Origin: Zygosaccharomyces rouxii
Lineage: Eukaryota > Ascomycota > Saccharomycetes > Saccharomycetales > Saccharomycetaceae
DNA length: 64,000 nucleotides
Direction of reading: 5' to 3'
NCBI RefSeq assembly: GCF_000026365.1
Contig: NC_012991.1
Location: 310,001 to 374,000 of the forward strand
Shown here: piece after piece, positions 29,245 to 40,068 of the stretch
Layout: the number at the start of each line of letters is the position of its first letter
Numbering within the stretch: the stretch's first letter is position 1
The notes under the pieces: model-generated
Told to the model about the DNA's origin: nothing
Database searches by the model: none
What the model saw: the letters and a program-made list of their open reading frames with translations, nothing else
Position numbers and translations under genes: made by a program

Positions 29245-30555
29245 TTAATGAGATGCTCCATATAGGATGGAAGCCGCTAGGGACGCTATCATTACGATGA
29301 ACCCCCATATTGCCAGTAACAGACCTGCGAATTTGGCGAACTTCAGGTTGCGAGGTAGTTCTTCTGGAGTGTACTCTGAACCGATTAGCCAATAACCAAA
29401 GATGCCCGGTAAGATGAAGGAAATGGATGTAGAACCCGTAGAGCCAACAATGGCCAAAAGACGTGCTAAAGATGTGACTGAGATAGCCAATAAATAGGAG
29501 GCGATGAGGATCACCAAAGTAATAACAGTAAATCTTTTACCTTGTAATGGTGGAACTGGTGGGCCGTGAGCCTGGGATTCTACAGATTCCTCTTCAGATA
29601 TTAAATTTGAATTCTCAGTTTGTCCCTGTAGATTTTTTTCGACAGATTGAAATGAATATAAGATGTTGTTGATGGAACTTCTAGCTGGATGGCACTGTAG
29701 GGGGAACGCTAGCATTACCAACAATACTATAGCGACTCTGCCAATTGTAGTTGATAGTGATGGTGGGTATAGAGTAATGATATTGCCTGCAATGTGATCA
29801 CCAAAGGTTAAATAACCAGCACCTCCGATTATGGTATAGAGAACAAATGCAATGCTCATACCATAACGACCAATTTTATTCAATTGTCTCGTGGACGTAT
29901 CCTTTTGCTCGTTGTAAACTGAGAATGCGTTATGGTGACAAGTGTAGGCAAACACGAATATGGGCAATGTGGTTAATGGTGTTGGTTCATTGCGTGGGAA
30001 ACCAATGGAAACTTTACCCTTTCGTTGATCAATTTCATTTGATGGCCAAATGAAATGGACAACTACTAGGCAGCAGAGATAAGCAACGGAGGAAAGTGCC
30101 ACCAGTGAAGCCTTACGCAGCGAGGTTAACCTCTTCATAAAGCACAAGGGTGATACTAGGAAAAGCATCACCATGGTGATGTGGAAATTCCTTTCAAGTA
30201 GTATTTTATTAGATGTGAACGTCGTAAATATCTGTGGGATCAGATCACCCACGACTATCATATAGGAAACACCAACCCCAAAGCATTTAATGGCGATTGC
30301 TAGATCGAATACGACGCTTAGTTTAGGATGAATCAATTGAGTCAATGAGAAGAACGATGCAGTTCTTTCTGGAACGTAACGAGCCACCTGAGCCTGCAGT
30401 AACAGCCCTGTCATTGCACATAGGGAACAGAATCCAAGTGCTAATATACCAAACGTTAATCCAAGCGTTTTAAACCCATAGGGCATTGCCAATATACCAG
30501 CGCCACATGCAGTATGCAACAGCGTCGCTACGCCGCCGCTAACACTCGAAGACAT
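29245..30555 (-). CDS. AVT6: Avt5/Avt6-type vacuolar amino acid transporter
   Basis: The 436-residue protein belongs to the AAAP/SLC38-like family: about eleven hydrophobic helices, with the family's first-helix glycine-rich motif HTACGAGILAMPYGFKTLGL and later FAYTCHHNAFSVYNE. Avt6 exports acidic amino acids (Asp, Glu) from the vacuole in S. cerevisiae; its paralog Avt5 is little studied. Being the single gene at this site, it stands for both YBL089W and YER119C, so the symbol is chosen by convenience. Length is close to S. cerevisiae (448-459). Upstream near 30580-30617 the minus strand has CAA/AAC triplet repeats in the presumed leader. Confidence 0.92.
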   Translation of the reverse strand: MSSSVSGGVATLLHTACGAGILAMPYGFKTLGLTFGILALGFCSLCAMTGLLLQAQVARYVPERTASFFSLTQLIHPKLSVVFDLAIAIKCFGVGVSYMIVVGDLIPQIFTTFTSNKILLERNFHITMVMLFLVSPLCFMKRLTSLRKASLVALSSVAYLCCLVVVHFIWPSNEIDQRKGKVSIGFPRNEPTPLTTLPIFVFAYTCHHNAFSVYNEQKDTSTRQLNKIGRYGMSIAFVLYTIIGGAGYLTFGDHIAGNIITLYPPSLSTTIGRVAIVLLVMLAFPLQCHPARSSINNILYSFQSVEKNLQGQTENSNLISEEESVESQAHGPPVPPLQGKRFTVITLVILIASYLLAISVTSLARLLAIVGSTGSTSISFILPGIFGYWLIGSEYTPEELPRNLKFAKFAGLLLAIWGFIVMIASLAASILYGASH

Positions 30556-30718
30556 GCCGTTTTTCTACTTCTTTTGCTTTATCTTGTTGTTGTTCTTGTT
30601 CTTGTTCTTGTTGTTGCTAGTAGTTGATTAAAGTAGGGTTGACTCACTAAGGAGTCCGCTATTAACATTTTATATATACAAGACTATCATAATCGTGGTA
30701 AATTCCCAAGGTTTAGCA

Positions 30719-31222
30719 CTAATATCCCTTACGTTTAGCATCCTTGACGACTTCAATAAGTCTTTTGAAACCTTTCATGAAGTCTCTTCTGTGTCTCTGT
30801 GACCTCTTGATCTCTGCAACCTTGCCCGGTTTCAAATAGAACCTCTGAGCCTTCTTCGTTTGTGGGATTTTGTTGGAGAGCATCACAGAATTTAATTGTC
30901 TGCAAGCAGCTGCAGTATCATTGTTGTATACGTCAACAGTTCTTCCTGCAGTAACACCTGTAAGTCTTGAACTTAGTGCATCATCCTTTGGTTGTAAGTC
31001 AAAAGCAGCAACACGGCTCTGGGATAAAGATTTGTCTTGGAATCCTCTAGGCTTCAAATTAATCAATGGTTCCTGATTCTTTGGATTGGAATCCTTAAGC
31101 CTGATGGGATTTAGCTGCGTTGGGTCGAATATAGGGTCTTGTAGACGTCTTGGAGAACAGTGAAAACTCCTGGAAACCAATGCAGGTCCTCTCAAGTTCA
31201 ATCCAAACAAGTTTCTCAGCAT
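30719..31222 (-). CDS. MRP21: Mitochondrial ribosomal protein bS21m (Mrp21)
   Basis: From this ATG the product has 167 residues and begins [26 protein letters not shown], a basic, hydroxylated sequence like a mitochondrial presequence. The C-terminus carries the S21 fold signature ([26 protein letters not shown], then [20 protein letters not shown]). It belongs to the small mitoribosomal subunit. The frame is open back to an ATG at 31309, but that start would lack an N-terminal targeting signal and overlap the divergent MAP2 ORF; the internal start removes both problems. Position beside MAP2 matches YBL090W. Confidence 0.92.
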   Translation of the reverse strand: MLRNLFGLNLRGPALVSRSFHCSPRRLQDPIFDPTQLNPIRLKDSNPKNQEPLINLKPRGFQDKSLSQSRVAAFDLQPKDDALSSRLTGVTAGRTVDVYNNDTAAACRQLNSVMLSNKIPQTKKAQRFYLKPGKVAEIKRSQRHRRDFMKGFKRLIEVVKDAKRKGY

Positions 31223-31267
31223 CACGGAACCCTCTAGTACGTCCTTCCAATCGATTTTTTGTATTAG

Positions 31268-32593
<1,326 letters not shown>

Positions 32594-32973
32594 AAAAAAA
32601 AGAGTATCACGACAACCAAGGCATCTTTCTTCACGCAGAAAAGTGGATAAGATGCACAAAATTCTAAACCAAATGACAAAATTGCATAGCGGCGCACATT
32701 AATTCTTCTTGGCGGCTAGCATGAATAATATAAGATTATTATATAGTACTTCTTTATACTTTCGTGCACGGTGACGCCGACCCGGCTCCTTTTCTAAGAC
32801 CTCGAGGGACCTTCCCCGTTAGCAACAAACAAACAACATATAAGGAGAAGAACAAAGGGTCTTTTGGCAATAAGAGATATCTTTAGGAAGGTCAATTACA
32901 CTTTTATTTGAAACCTTTTAACGTCTTTTAAGTCATTAATTGTTCACAAAAGAGAAATTCCCAAGTTTCTATT
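32594..32973. other. MAP2-SCS2 intergenic region
   Basis: The 380-bp interval carries the MAP2 3' end and SCS2 promoter. TATA-like TATATAG lies near 32740, and a GC-rich patch (GACGCCGACCCGGCTCC) near 32771. I see no further gene. Confidence 0.45.
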
Positions 32974-33777
32974 ATGGCTCTTATTGATATCAGTCCAGAC
33001 GTTTTGGAGTACAAACGTATGTTAGTCAAAGATAAACAAAAAAAACAAATTTAAAGAAACCAATGATGATCGATCAGAAATACTAACGGAATACTTCTTC
33101 TTTTCCTTTATATTATTGTAGCTCCTTTTACGACACAATCTACTGAATATGCAACTATTACCAACAACTCTGCCCAGCCAGTAGTCTTTAAGGTGAAAAC
33201 TACCGCACCAAAATTTTACTGCGTTAGACCAAACGCTGCACTTGTGCAACCAGGAGAATCTGTTCAAGTTCAAGTTATTTTGTTAGGTTTGGGTAAAGAA
33301 CCTGCCTCTGATTTCAAGTGCCGTGATAAGTTCTTAGTGATAACGTTGCCAGCACCATATGACCTAGGGGACAGACAAGTAGCAGACGTTTGGCATGAAT
33401 TAGAAACAGAATTCAAACACCAAGCTGTTTCTAAAAAGATTAAGGTCAAATATGTGAGTGGTGGCACTAGTGCTGACGCTGCTGGTGCCAGTGCTGCTAG
33501 TGCTGGTGCTGCTGGCGGTTACAACGAAGAAACTGCTCGCGGTTACGACGGATCTTTTGCTGGTGTAGATGGTGTTCCAAAAACTGCCGAATCCCAGGAT
33601 TCAGAACTATTAGAAAAACCAAAGGTAGATTCTAATGTTGATGTTGATGGTGGTGAGGCTGCCGTTGGTACTAAACAAGTCGACGGTCGTTCTTCCTCCT
33701 CTGAAGGTTCTTTGAATTCAACTGCTTTAGTCCTAGTTGCTTTAATTGCCTTGGTTCTAGGGTGGTTGTACTATTAG
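32974..33777 (+). CDS. SCS2: Scs2/Scs22, ER VAP-family tether (two exons)
   Basis: Exon 1 (32974-33016) and exon 2 (33122-33777) join to encode 232 residues. The N-terminal MSP/VAP domain is complete: exon 1 gives MALIDISPDVLEYK and exon 2 continues PPFTTQSTEYATITNN with the FFAT-binding stretch KVKTTAPKFYCVRPN. An Ala/Gly-rich and acidic linker follows, then a C-terminal tail anchor TALVLVALIALVLGWLYY. VAPs hold ER-plasma-membrane contacts and bind FFAT proteins such as Opi1. S. cerevisiae splits these traits: SCS22 (YBL091C-A) has the intron, SCS2 (YER120W) has the longer linker and anchor. This unduplicated gene has all of them. Confidence 0.95.
33017..33121 (+). other. Spliceosomal intron of SCS2
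   Basis: The 105-nt intron has 5' site GTATGT (33017-33022), branch TACTAAC (33081-33087) and 3' site TAG (33119-33121). It interrupts a codon after its first base, and removal restores an MSP domain without gaps. Both consensus signals are the canonical yeast ones, so I place the boundaries with confidence. Confidence 0.95.
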
Positions 33778-34034
33778 AATGTTTTGAGAAACCCTTATAT
33801 TCAATTCAACATCAACATAACGTAACAATAGGCGAGACATCTATTATTTCTTCACTCTTTTTCTATACTTTTTTGTAATAAAAATTATTTCTCACAATCT
33901 AGATCTACTATCATACATGCACATTTGGCATCTTTCAGGATATTTCTTAAAAGATGTACAGCTCAAAATGAGATTACTATATTCCAATTGAATTATACAC
34001 TTAATAACTGACTGATTTATGGTCTTTATCTTCT

Positions 34035-34430
34035 TTAAGCCTCTAGAGACAAACGACCCTTAGGGTTAGTGACCTTAACACCCAAGGCCTTAGCACGAGC
34101 CAAGATATCAACTCTCTTTCTGGAGGAAACGTTGTGAGCAATTTCAGCTGCGTAAGATTTGGAGTGCATGGTCAAAACTTCCAAATCCTTAACGTTAGCC
34201 ACTAGGAAAACCTTGTGACCAGATGGAGACAAGTGCTTAGTCTTCTTGTTAGAACCATAACCAATCTTTGGTTCAGCTGGGTAGCCCTTGAACTTCTTTC
34301 TCACACAAGAGTCAATACCTCTTTGCTTTCTGTGAGATTCAGGCACTCTCTTAAAACGATCAGATTGGTAACGTCTGAAGGCCTTAGCGTGCTTCTTAAC
34401 AATCTTGGGGTGAGGTAGAGAAGGTGCCAT
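34035..34430 (-). CDS. RPL32: Ribosomal protein eL32 (Rpl32)
   Basis: The 131-residue product is eL32 of the 60S subunit, with the family signature [24 protein letters not shown] and the typical start [13 protein letters not shown]. Codon use is strongly biased. Length is 130 in S. cerevisiae. No intron interrupts the coding region. Its promoter lies to the right (34431-35084), with a Rap1-type site and an unusual TAGGCRG cluster. It is the last gene of the left synteny block. Confidence 0.98.
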   Translation of the reverse strand: MAPSLPHPKIVKKHAKAFRRYQSDRFKRVPESHRKQRGIDSCVRKKFKGYPAEPKIGYGSNKKTKHLSPSGHKVFLVANVKDLEVLTMHSKSYAAEIAHNVSSRKRVDILARAKALGVKVTNPKGRLSLEA

Positions 34431-34628
34431 CTTCGATGAGATTGTTAGTAAATCTATTCAAACAAAATTTATTCAATGTTATTGGTCTTAGAACCCTATA
34501 TTATCACATACTTTTCACTCCTTATTGGTCTTGATCCCACTGTAACTGGTAATGTTTGAGATGAGGTTGAAATTTTACTTTTGTCAGTTTGACTCGGTAC
34601 TGTGCAAAGGGCCTCTGGGCAGAAACGA

Positions 34629-34794
34629 TAGGCATCGCCTCGGCGAGCGTGCAGATTGTGATGGTGGGCAAGGACTCTAGGCGGTGGGTCCTAGGCGGAG
34701 TAGAGGGAAGCAGTAAGAGGTGCTAGTGGGGAGCTAGGCAGAGCGGAGGAGGTACGTTACACGGGGACGATCGAGAGTCTAGGCAGATAGGCGG
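34629..34794 (+). repeat. Cluster of TAGGCRG motifs upstream of RPL32
   Basis: TAGGCGG or TAGGCAG occurs five times on the + strand (34678-34684, 34692-34698, 34735-34741, 34780-34786, 34788-34794), and TAGGCAT once at 34629-34634. All copies have the same orientation. They sit 200-365 bp upstream of RPL32. I do not know a factor for this motif. Confidence 0.6.
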
Positions 34795-34885
34795 TGAAAG
34801 CGTCTGTTACAATGCGAAGAGGACGCGAGACTTGTATGCTATGACGCAGTAAGCGACGTGTCTGGGTTTCTGTCACAAAAATAAA

Positions 34886-34900
34886 TGGGTGTTCGGGTGT
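34886..34900 (-). promoter_or_regulatory. Rap1-type site upstream of RPL32
   Basis: On the minus strand the sequence reads ACACCCGAACACCCA, close to the Rap1 consensus ACACCCRYACAYM. It lies about 460 bp from the RPL32 ATG, at the far end of the usual range for ribosomal protein genes. Confidence 0.6.
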
Positions 34901-35084
34901 AGAGAAACAGTCACAAAACATGTTTTAGCGGCTAATTGCAGTTTTTCGACACATATTGTCAACATGGAGTTGCCAGAACCACGCAGATGTATCGATAGTA
35001 TCACTAAAAAAAAATCTAAAAGGGAAAACAAGTATATCAAACACATATACATATATATATATACATTCTTTTTTCTATCTACTT

Positions 35085-36803
35085 CTAATTGTCGATGTGT
35101 TGTTCGTGAATCTTGGCAAAACGACCAGAAGGATCACCGTGACAGCCCCAGTCAGCCTTAGGGATCCAACGCATCACGGTATTAGCGGCACTCTTTGGGA
35201 AGAATTTATCAAACTTGAGACGGTACCAATAAGCTTCTTTGGTAGTTGGTTGATCATCACCCCATTCTGGACGTGGAGTCGCCAACATTTCGTCAGAAAT
35301 TGCTTCTTCAGCAGCATCCTTTAGACCATCGATCCAAGAGTAACCGACACCGTCAGAAAATTGTTCCTTTTGTCTCCAAAGAATATCTTCTGGTAAATAA
35401 GGTTTAACATTAGGTTCATCCGTTGTATCAAAGGCCTTACGTAGGATGTATTTCTCGATACGGCCTTCTTCTGGCTTAATCATTTTTTCATTAGGGTCCA
35501 ATTCCATACAGAGGTTCAAGAAATCACGATCCAAGAATGGAACTCTAGCTTCTAATCCCCAAGCCATAGTAGACTTGTTTGCTCTTAGACAATCAGCTAA
35601 ATGCAAGTTCTTAACACGGGACGCACATTCAGCTTGAAATTCCTTAGCAGATGGAGCTTGGGCAAAATATAGATAACCACCAAAGATTTCATCAGAACCT
35701 TCACCGGATAGAACCATTTTAACACCTTGGGCCTTAATCTTTCTTGATAGTAAAAACATTGGAGTTGATGCTCTAATAGTAGTCACATCGTAAGTTTCCA
35801 AATGGTAAATGACATCGTCCAAGGCATCTAAACCTTCTTGTAAAGTGAAAGTGTGTTCATGGTGCAATGAACCGATGAATTTAGCGACCTTACGAGCCGC
35901 CAATAGATCAGGAGCACCTGGAAGACCAATGGCAAATGAATGTAGACGTGACCAACCACCTGTGTGCAAATTACCTTGAGCATCAATACCTGCTAGATGT
36001 TTTTCTTCAGAATCATAGTTAACAGGGTCTAGTTCTTCATTGGCACGTTCAGTTTCACGAGCTGCAATGGATGCAATTAATGAAGAATCTAATCCACCAG
36101 ATAGAAGGACACCATATGGAACTTCAGCCATTAGTCTCTTTCTAACGGATTTCTCCAAACTATGTCTCAAGACCTTGTAATCAAGAGGAGTAGATGGCAT
36201 GTAGGATTCATCCAACCATTGTGGGTTGAAATAACGAGTAATTTGGTCAGACTTTGAGTCGTAGACGTGGCCTGGAGGGAATGCAACAATTTCATCGCAG
36301 TCATCGATCAAACACTTTAACTCAGATGCGAAAAATCTCGTTTTAGGACTCTTGCTCGACTTACCCATGTAAAGCGTTGTTATACCGATTGGGTCTCTAG
36401 CGGCCACAATACGATCTTCCTTGGAATCATAGAGACACCATGCAAACATACCGTCTAATTTCTTTGGTGCATCAAGACCGTATTTCAAATATAGTGGAAT
36501 AATTGGTTCACAATCACTCAAACTTTGGAATGGATAATCGGAACATTCTTCTCTCAATTGAATATGGTTGTAGATTTCACCGTTAACACATAGTGTGTAG
36601 TTGCCGCAAGGACTCTTGATAGGTTGAGAACCTGATTCTAACCCGACAATAGCCAATCTTTCATGAACCAGGATGGTAGAATTCTTAACAACGTTACCAG
36701 ACCAATCAGGACCACGATGTCTAATTCTCTTGGAAAGTTGCAAGGCATGAGGCCTATATTCCTGCACGTCTGTGTGCCTGAAAGCAGCAAAGATACCACA
36801 CAT
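35085..36803 (-). CDS. ASN1: Asparagine synthetase (glutamine-hydrolysing)
   Basis: The 572-residue enzyme has exactly the length of the S. cerevisiae protein. It starts MCGIF, giving the class II glutaminase nucleophile Cys2 after Met removal, and continues with the glutaminase signatures RHRGPDWSG and CVNGEIYNH. The C-terminal half is the ATP-pyrophosphatase synthase domain with the P-loop SGGLDSS near residue 235 and [13 protein letters not shown]. It converts aspartate, glutamine and ATP to asparagine, glutamate, AMP and PPi in the cytosol. This one gene stands for ASN1 (YPR145W) and ASN2 (YGR124W). A Gcn4 site TGACTCA lies 110 bp upstream. Confidence 0.98.
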   Translation of the reverse strand: MCGIFAAFRHTDVQEYRPHALQLSKRIRHRGPDWSGNVVKNSTILVHERLAIVGLESGSQPIKSPCGNYTLCVNGEIYNHIQLREECSDYPFQSLSDCEPIIPLYLKYGLDAPKKLDGMFAWCLYDSKEDRIVAARDPIGITTLYMGKSSKSPKTRFFASELKCLIDDCDEIVAFPPGHVYDSKSDQITRYFNPQWLDESYMPSTPLDYKVLRHSLEKSVRKRLMAEVPYGVLLSGGLDSSLIASIAARETERANEELDPVNYDSEEKHLAGIDAQGNLHTGGWSRLHSFAIGLPGAPDLLAARKVAKFIGSLHHEHTFTLQEGLDALDDVIYHLETYDVTTIRASTPMFLLSRKIKAQGVKMVLSGEGSDEIFGGYLYFAQAPSAKEFQAECASRVKNLHLADCLRANKSTMAWGLEARVPFLDRDFLNLCMELDPNEKMIKPEEGRIEKYILRKAFDTTDEPNVKPYLPEDILWRQKEQFSDGVGYSWIDGLKDAAEEAISDEMLATPRPEWGDDQPTTKEAYWYRLKFDKFFPKSAANTVMRWIPKADWGCHGDPSGRFAKIHEQHIDN

Positions 36804-36912
36804 TATTTACGATGATGCTAGGATGGTATTTCAAAGAGAGTATGACAAAGTTAATTCTGCCTTTGCAAGTTAAATATTTTTTCTTATATTTCCGACTTCT
36901 TTTGTCAAGAGA

Positions 36913-36919
36913 TGACTCA
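36913..36919. promoter_or_regulatory. Gcn4 site (TGACTCA) upstream of ASN1
   Basis: A perfect Gcn4/AP-1 site lies 110 bp upstream of the ASN1 start. ASN1 is a known general amino acid control target in S. cerevisiae, so the site is likely functional. Confidence 0.75.
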
Positions 36920-37235
36920 CATTATTCATCACCATTTTTTCCGATTCCTCTTCACTGACAAGGAAAGACAATAACGGGAAAAAAGTGAAAAATTTTCGTA
37001 TCTTCGCAGATATTCAAGAGGGAAATACATACGAGTAAACTGTCAGGACTTCATAAGACTCGCGATCAACTCGTTGTGACTACTGAATTGATCTATTTTA
37101 TTAGCTATTAAACGATGCCCAATCTTACATTTTATTCTCCCCCCTCTATCGTAGATACAGATCCACTTGTAACGATCTTGCAATGGGATCCACCTTTTTG
37201 AAGAGGGTTAGAATCAAGAATTACCTCTTTACAGA

Positions 37236-37257
37236 TTACAAGTCAACTGACTTGTAA
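37236..37257. repeat. Inverted repeat TTACAAGTCA-AC-TGACTTGTAA
   Basis: Two perfect 10-bp arms are separated by 2 bp. The core AGTCA-AC-TGACT contains two outward-facing Gcn4-like half-sites. It lies about midway between ASN1 and NOC4. It could be a palindromic factor site or a transcript hairpin; the sequence does not decide. Confidence 0.7.
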
Positions 37258-37730
37258 GCCAGGTAGTTAACCTTCCAGTGTAGTGAAAGAATCAGAATTT
37301 CCTAGAGACGTCCCTATAAAACCATTAAAATTGGTGTAACAAGAAAAATTGCTGCGCGGGAACCGTCTTCACCATTAAAACCCCACGAGCTTTAAAACCC
37401 GAGGGAAGAATTGTACGATTTAATAGACGCAAATAATTTCATCTTCTTCTTTTAAAACTTGGAAGGTCATTGGTGTTCTAAAAGGAAGAAGGGAGAAACA
37501 AGAAAATTTTCAAAATTCAGTCCTTTTATATGTCCAGAAAATGATTTACGGTCATCTCATACGAAGGAGTGAAGGGGAGGCACCATTTGGAAGCATATAT
37601 GTGAGGGAGTAGTGACGATATGAACTACTGTACAATTCGCTAGCAGCTATGGATGAGGTTGAAGTTTTATCTGGCTGCGTATTCCACCAATCTCCTCTTA
37701 TATCTTCCTATGTTTCCAGAGTCCGAAAGG

Positions 37731-37810
37731 CGGGTAATTTGAAATTTTTCATCACAGGTCAAGTGAAAAAAATCGATGAGATGAGATGAGATGAGCTGAG
37801 CTGAGATGAG
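37731..37810 (+). promoter_or_regulatory. NOC4 promoter: Reb1 site, RRPE and iterated PAC motifs
   Basis: CGGGTAA (37731-37737, Reb1 site in reverse) is followed by an RRPE-like TTGAAATTTTTCA (37739-37751) and then a pentamer array starting CGATGAGATGAG at 37774. The array reads ATGAG x4, CTGAG x2, ATGAG x1 to 37810 and contains overlapping PAC boxes (GATGAG). PAC and RRPE together mark ribosome-biogenesis promoters in yeast, bound by Dot6/Tod6 and Stb3. Confidence 0.8.
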
Positions 37811-37875
37811 CATGAACACAAGCGTGAGTACGAGCATTAAGTGTATTTAAGAGCTTCTTTAGGCATTGTAGTATA

Positions 37876-39474
37876 TTGGAGATGCTGTCTTTTAATGAGA
37901 TTAAGTCTTCTGCTAAGCTTCTCACCACGTCTGAAGACAGAAGAAATTATAACCAGGTGGTTCAACTTGTAAACGATTTGAAAGTTGACGATGAGACGTT
38001 GAAAGATGAAAGTAGACTAAGATTTCTGGTGGTTGCACTTTTACAAATTTTCAAGAAAATGTTTAGTCGAGGTGATCTAAGATCAAAGGATGCATTGGCA
38101 GAATGGTGTAGACAGGCATATGAAACTTTTAAATCAAGATTGCTTCAAATCATCTCTGAATTACCCGTAGAGACTTCTCTAGGTTTAGATTCCGTTGATA
38201 TTTACATGCAATTAATCGAACAGGAATCTGTTTATTTTGCCGCGAGAGAAGATGCACCTTATTTCCCCAATAATACTTTGAGATCTTTGATTAAGGCCCT
38301 TTGGAGCTCGCCAATTCGTTCCAGTGGCACCAAGGAAATGGCCAGTGGTCAATCTGAAAACCCTTTGCTGATGGAATTTGTGGGAAAGTATTATAAAAGT
38401 TATGGAGATATTCAATATTATTTCCAATCTGAATTTAACTATTTGTTAGAACACGACCAATACTCTACCGAGGAAAGCATGGGTAAATGGTTGGCTACAG
38501 TCAACCATGATTCTAGTTGTACTAATGAAGGTGTGGATCTAGAAATTTTTGTACCGAACCCTCCACAAGTGGTTGAAAATGAATCTAAATTCAAAACCCT
38601 ATTGGAGAAAAATTGGTTATTGATGGTTCATGGTGAGTTATCATTGGCTCAGTACAAAACTACCCTATTGATATTGCACAAAAGGGTCATTCCTCATATA
38701 CATACACCAACGAAATTTATGGATTTCCTCACGGATGCATATGATCTCCAGAGTAAAGATGTTAGTGCGGGAATGGTACCCGTGTTGGCATTGAATGGTT
38801 TGTTTGAACTGATGTTACGTTACAATTTAGACTATCCAAACTTTTATCAAAAATTATACGGGTTAATAACGGCCAATTTAATGCATGCCAAATACAGAGC
38901 TAGATTTTTCAGACTTATGGATACATTTTTGGCATCAACCCATCTTTCTGCTCATTTGGTAGCATCTTTCATCAAAAGACTATCAAGACTAACGCTGAAT
39001 GCTCCACCCGGTGCAATTGTTTCTGTTATCCCATTTGTTTACAACCTTTTGAAGAAGCACCCAAGTTGTATGATTATGCTCCATAATCCTGCCTATATTA
39101 CCGATCCATTCATGACACCAGAAGAGACTGAACATGTTAAAAGTTTGAGAGGAAACTACGTGGATCCATTTGATGATAAAGAACCTAATCCGGAAAGGAC
39201 TAGAGCTATGGAATCATCACTATGGGAGTTAGCGTCATTAACGGAGCATTACCATCCAAATGTAGCTACTTTAGCCAAGATCTTTAGCCAACCATTCCGT
39301 AAGATGAATTATAACATGGAAGATTTCTTAGATTGGAGTTACGATTCTTTATTGGCGGCAGAAACTTCAAGAAGGCTCAAGGTTTTACCTACTCTAGAAT
39401 ATGAAAATTTCGACCAACTTTTTGGTGAAGCGAACACAGAAGGTACTACATTTTTAACTGGCGTAGATTGGTAA
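37876..39474 (+). CDS. NOC4: Noc4, small-subunit processome factor
   Basis: The 532-residue protein matches Noc4 (552 residues in S. cerevisiae), a nucleolar partner of Nop14 needed for 40S assembly. Conserved blocks include FFP-type PYFPNNTLRSLIKALW, ADLEIF-like VDLEIFVPNPPQVVENESKFK, and the CBF/Noc domain KYRARFFRLMDTFLASTHLSAHLVASFIKRLSRL followed by PPGAIVSVIPFVYNLLKKHP. The ATG at 37882 (MLSFNEIK) is an equally possible start two codons in. The promoter array supports its role in ribosome biogenesis. Confidence 0.95.
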   Translation: MEMLSFNEIKSSAKLLTTSEDRRNYNQVVQLVNDLKVDDETLKDESRLRFLVVALLQIFKKMFSRGDLRSKDALAEWCRQAYETFKSRLLQIISELPVETSLGLDSVDIYMQLIEQESVYFAAREDAPYFPNNTLRSLIKALWSSPIRSSGTKEMASGQSENPLLMEFVGKYYKSYGDIQYYFQSEFNYLLEHDQYSTEESMGKWLATVNHDSSCTNEGVDLEIFVPNPPQVVENESKFKTLLEKNWLLMVHGELSLAQYKTTLLILHKRVIPHIHTPTKFMDFLTDAYDLQSKDVSAGMVPVLALNGLFELMLRYNLDYPNFYQKLYGLITANLMHAKYRARFFRLMDTFLASTHLSAHLVASFIKRLSRLTLNAPPGAIVSVIPFVYNLLKKHPSCMIMLHNPAYITDPFMTPEETEHVKSLRGNYVDPFDDKEPNPERTRAMESSLWELASLTEHYHPNVATLAKIFSQPFRKMNYNMEDFLDWSYDSLLAAETSRRLKVLPTLEYENFDQLFGEANTEGTTFLTGVDW

Positions 39475-39788
39475 TAAAAGGATTTTATATAATAATTATA
39501 ATAAAGATTGGTGTAATACACATGATAGCATAAAAACCTCAGAGATTATTTCTGCGTTAAAGTCATTTTACGTTTTGTAGATGAAAATGATTTAAATGAA
39601 AGTTAAACATACTTCAGGCTATATTTCTAAACAGTAAAGAAAACGAGATTCACAAAATAAGGATGGAGTCTTTTAAATTTCGAAAAACATAAACATTAAA
39701 TTAGTTGTTCTCATTGATTTATTGCATCTGAGAGAAGCTAGTGTTCTGGTCTTTTCATGAAGAAAAGACCAAAAACTATCAAAAAGAA
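39475..39788. other. NOC4-tRNA-Ile intergenic region
   Basis: This 314-bp AT-rich stretch holds the NOC4 3' end and the tRNA-Ile terminator. A hairpin GGTCTTTTCATGAAGAAAAGACC lies at about 39751-39773 (arms GGTCTTTTC/GAAAAGACC with a 5-base loop). I see no gene. Confidence 0.5.
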
Positions 39789-39862
39789 TGGTCTCTAGCG
39801 GGTTCGAACCGCTGATCCCCGCGTTATTAGCACGGTGCCTTAACCATCTGGGCCAAGAGACC
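39789..39862 (-). tRNA. tRNA-Ile (AAT)
   Basis: The 74-nt gene reads GGTCTCTTGGCCCAGATGG from the 5' end, has anticodon AAT within TGCTAATAACG, and closes with AGCGGTTCGAACCCGCT and AGAGACC plus discriminator A. It closely matches S. cerevisiae tRNA-Ile(AAU). A T5 terminator follows on its strand (39781-39785), and the initiator motif TCAACAA lies 7 nt upstream of the mature 5' end (39870-39876). It is divergent from PPT1. Confidence 0.97.
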
Positions 39863-40068
39863 TAATGATTTGTTGAAAGCCAACGTTTCACCGCAGCCTA
39901 TATTCTCGAAGACTATTCGAGAATTGAAAAAAAAAAGATGACATTAGTTGTTAAAATTGATCAATTAAATGAGTGCGGAAGAATGGCACTTACGGATTCC
40001 ACTGCAACTGATCTTTGTCTTCGTCATTACTTGAAAGCAATTCTAGAATTCATTTGAGAATCCCTAAA

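Larger units (their letters stand above)
34431..35084. other. RPL32 promoter and synteny junction
   Basis: The 654-bp region lies between the RPL32 start and the ASN1 stop. It is GC- and purine-rich at 34600-34830, in contrast to its flanks. The gene content changes here from YBL/YER to YPR/YGR homologs. A TATATATATA tract near 35048-35062 probably belongs to the ASN1 3' end. Small ORFs here look spurious. Confidence 0.55.
36804..37875. other. Divergent ASN1/NOC4 intergenic region
   Basis: This 1072-bp region holds a Gcn4 site near ASN1, a 22-bp inverted repeat at 37236-37257, and a Reb1-RRPE-PAC array near NOC4. S. cerevisiae carries the C/D snoRNA gene snR45 between NOC4 and ASN1, as far as I recall; I looked for a matching box C/D pair here and could not define one. 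No protein gene is evident. Confidence 0.55.
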
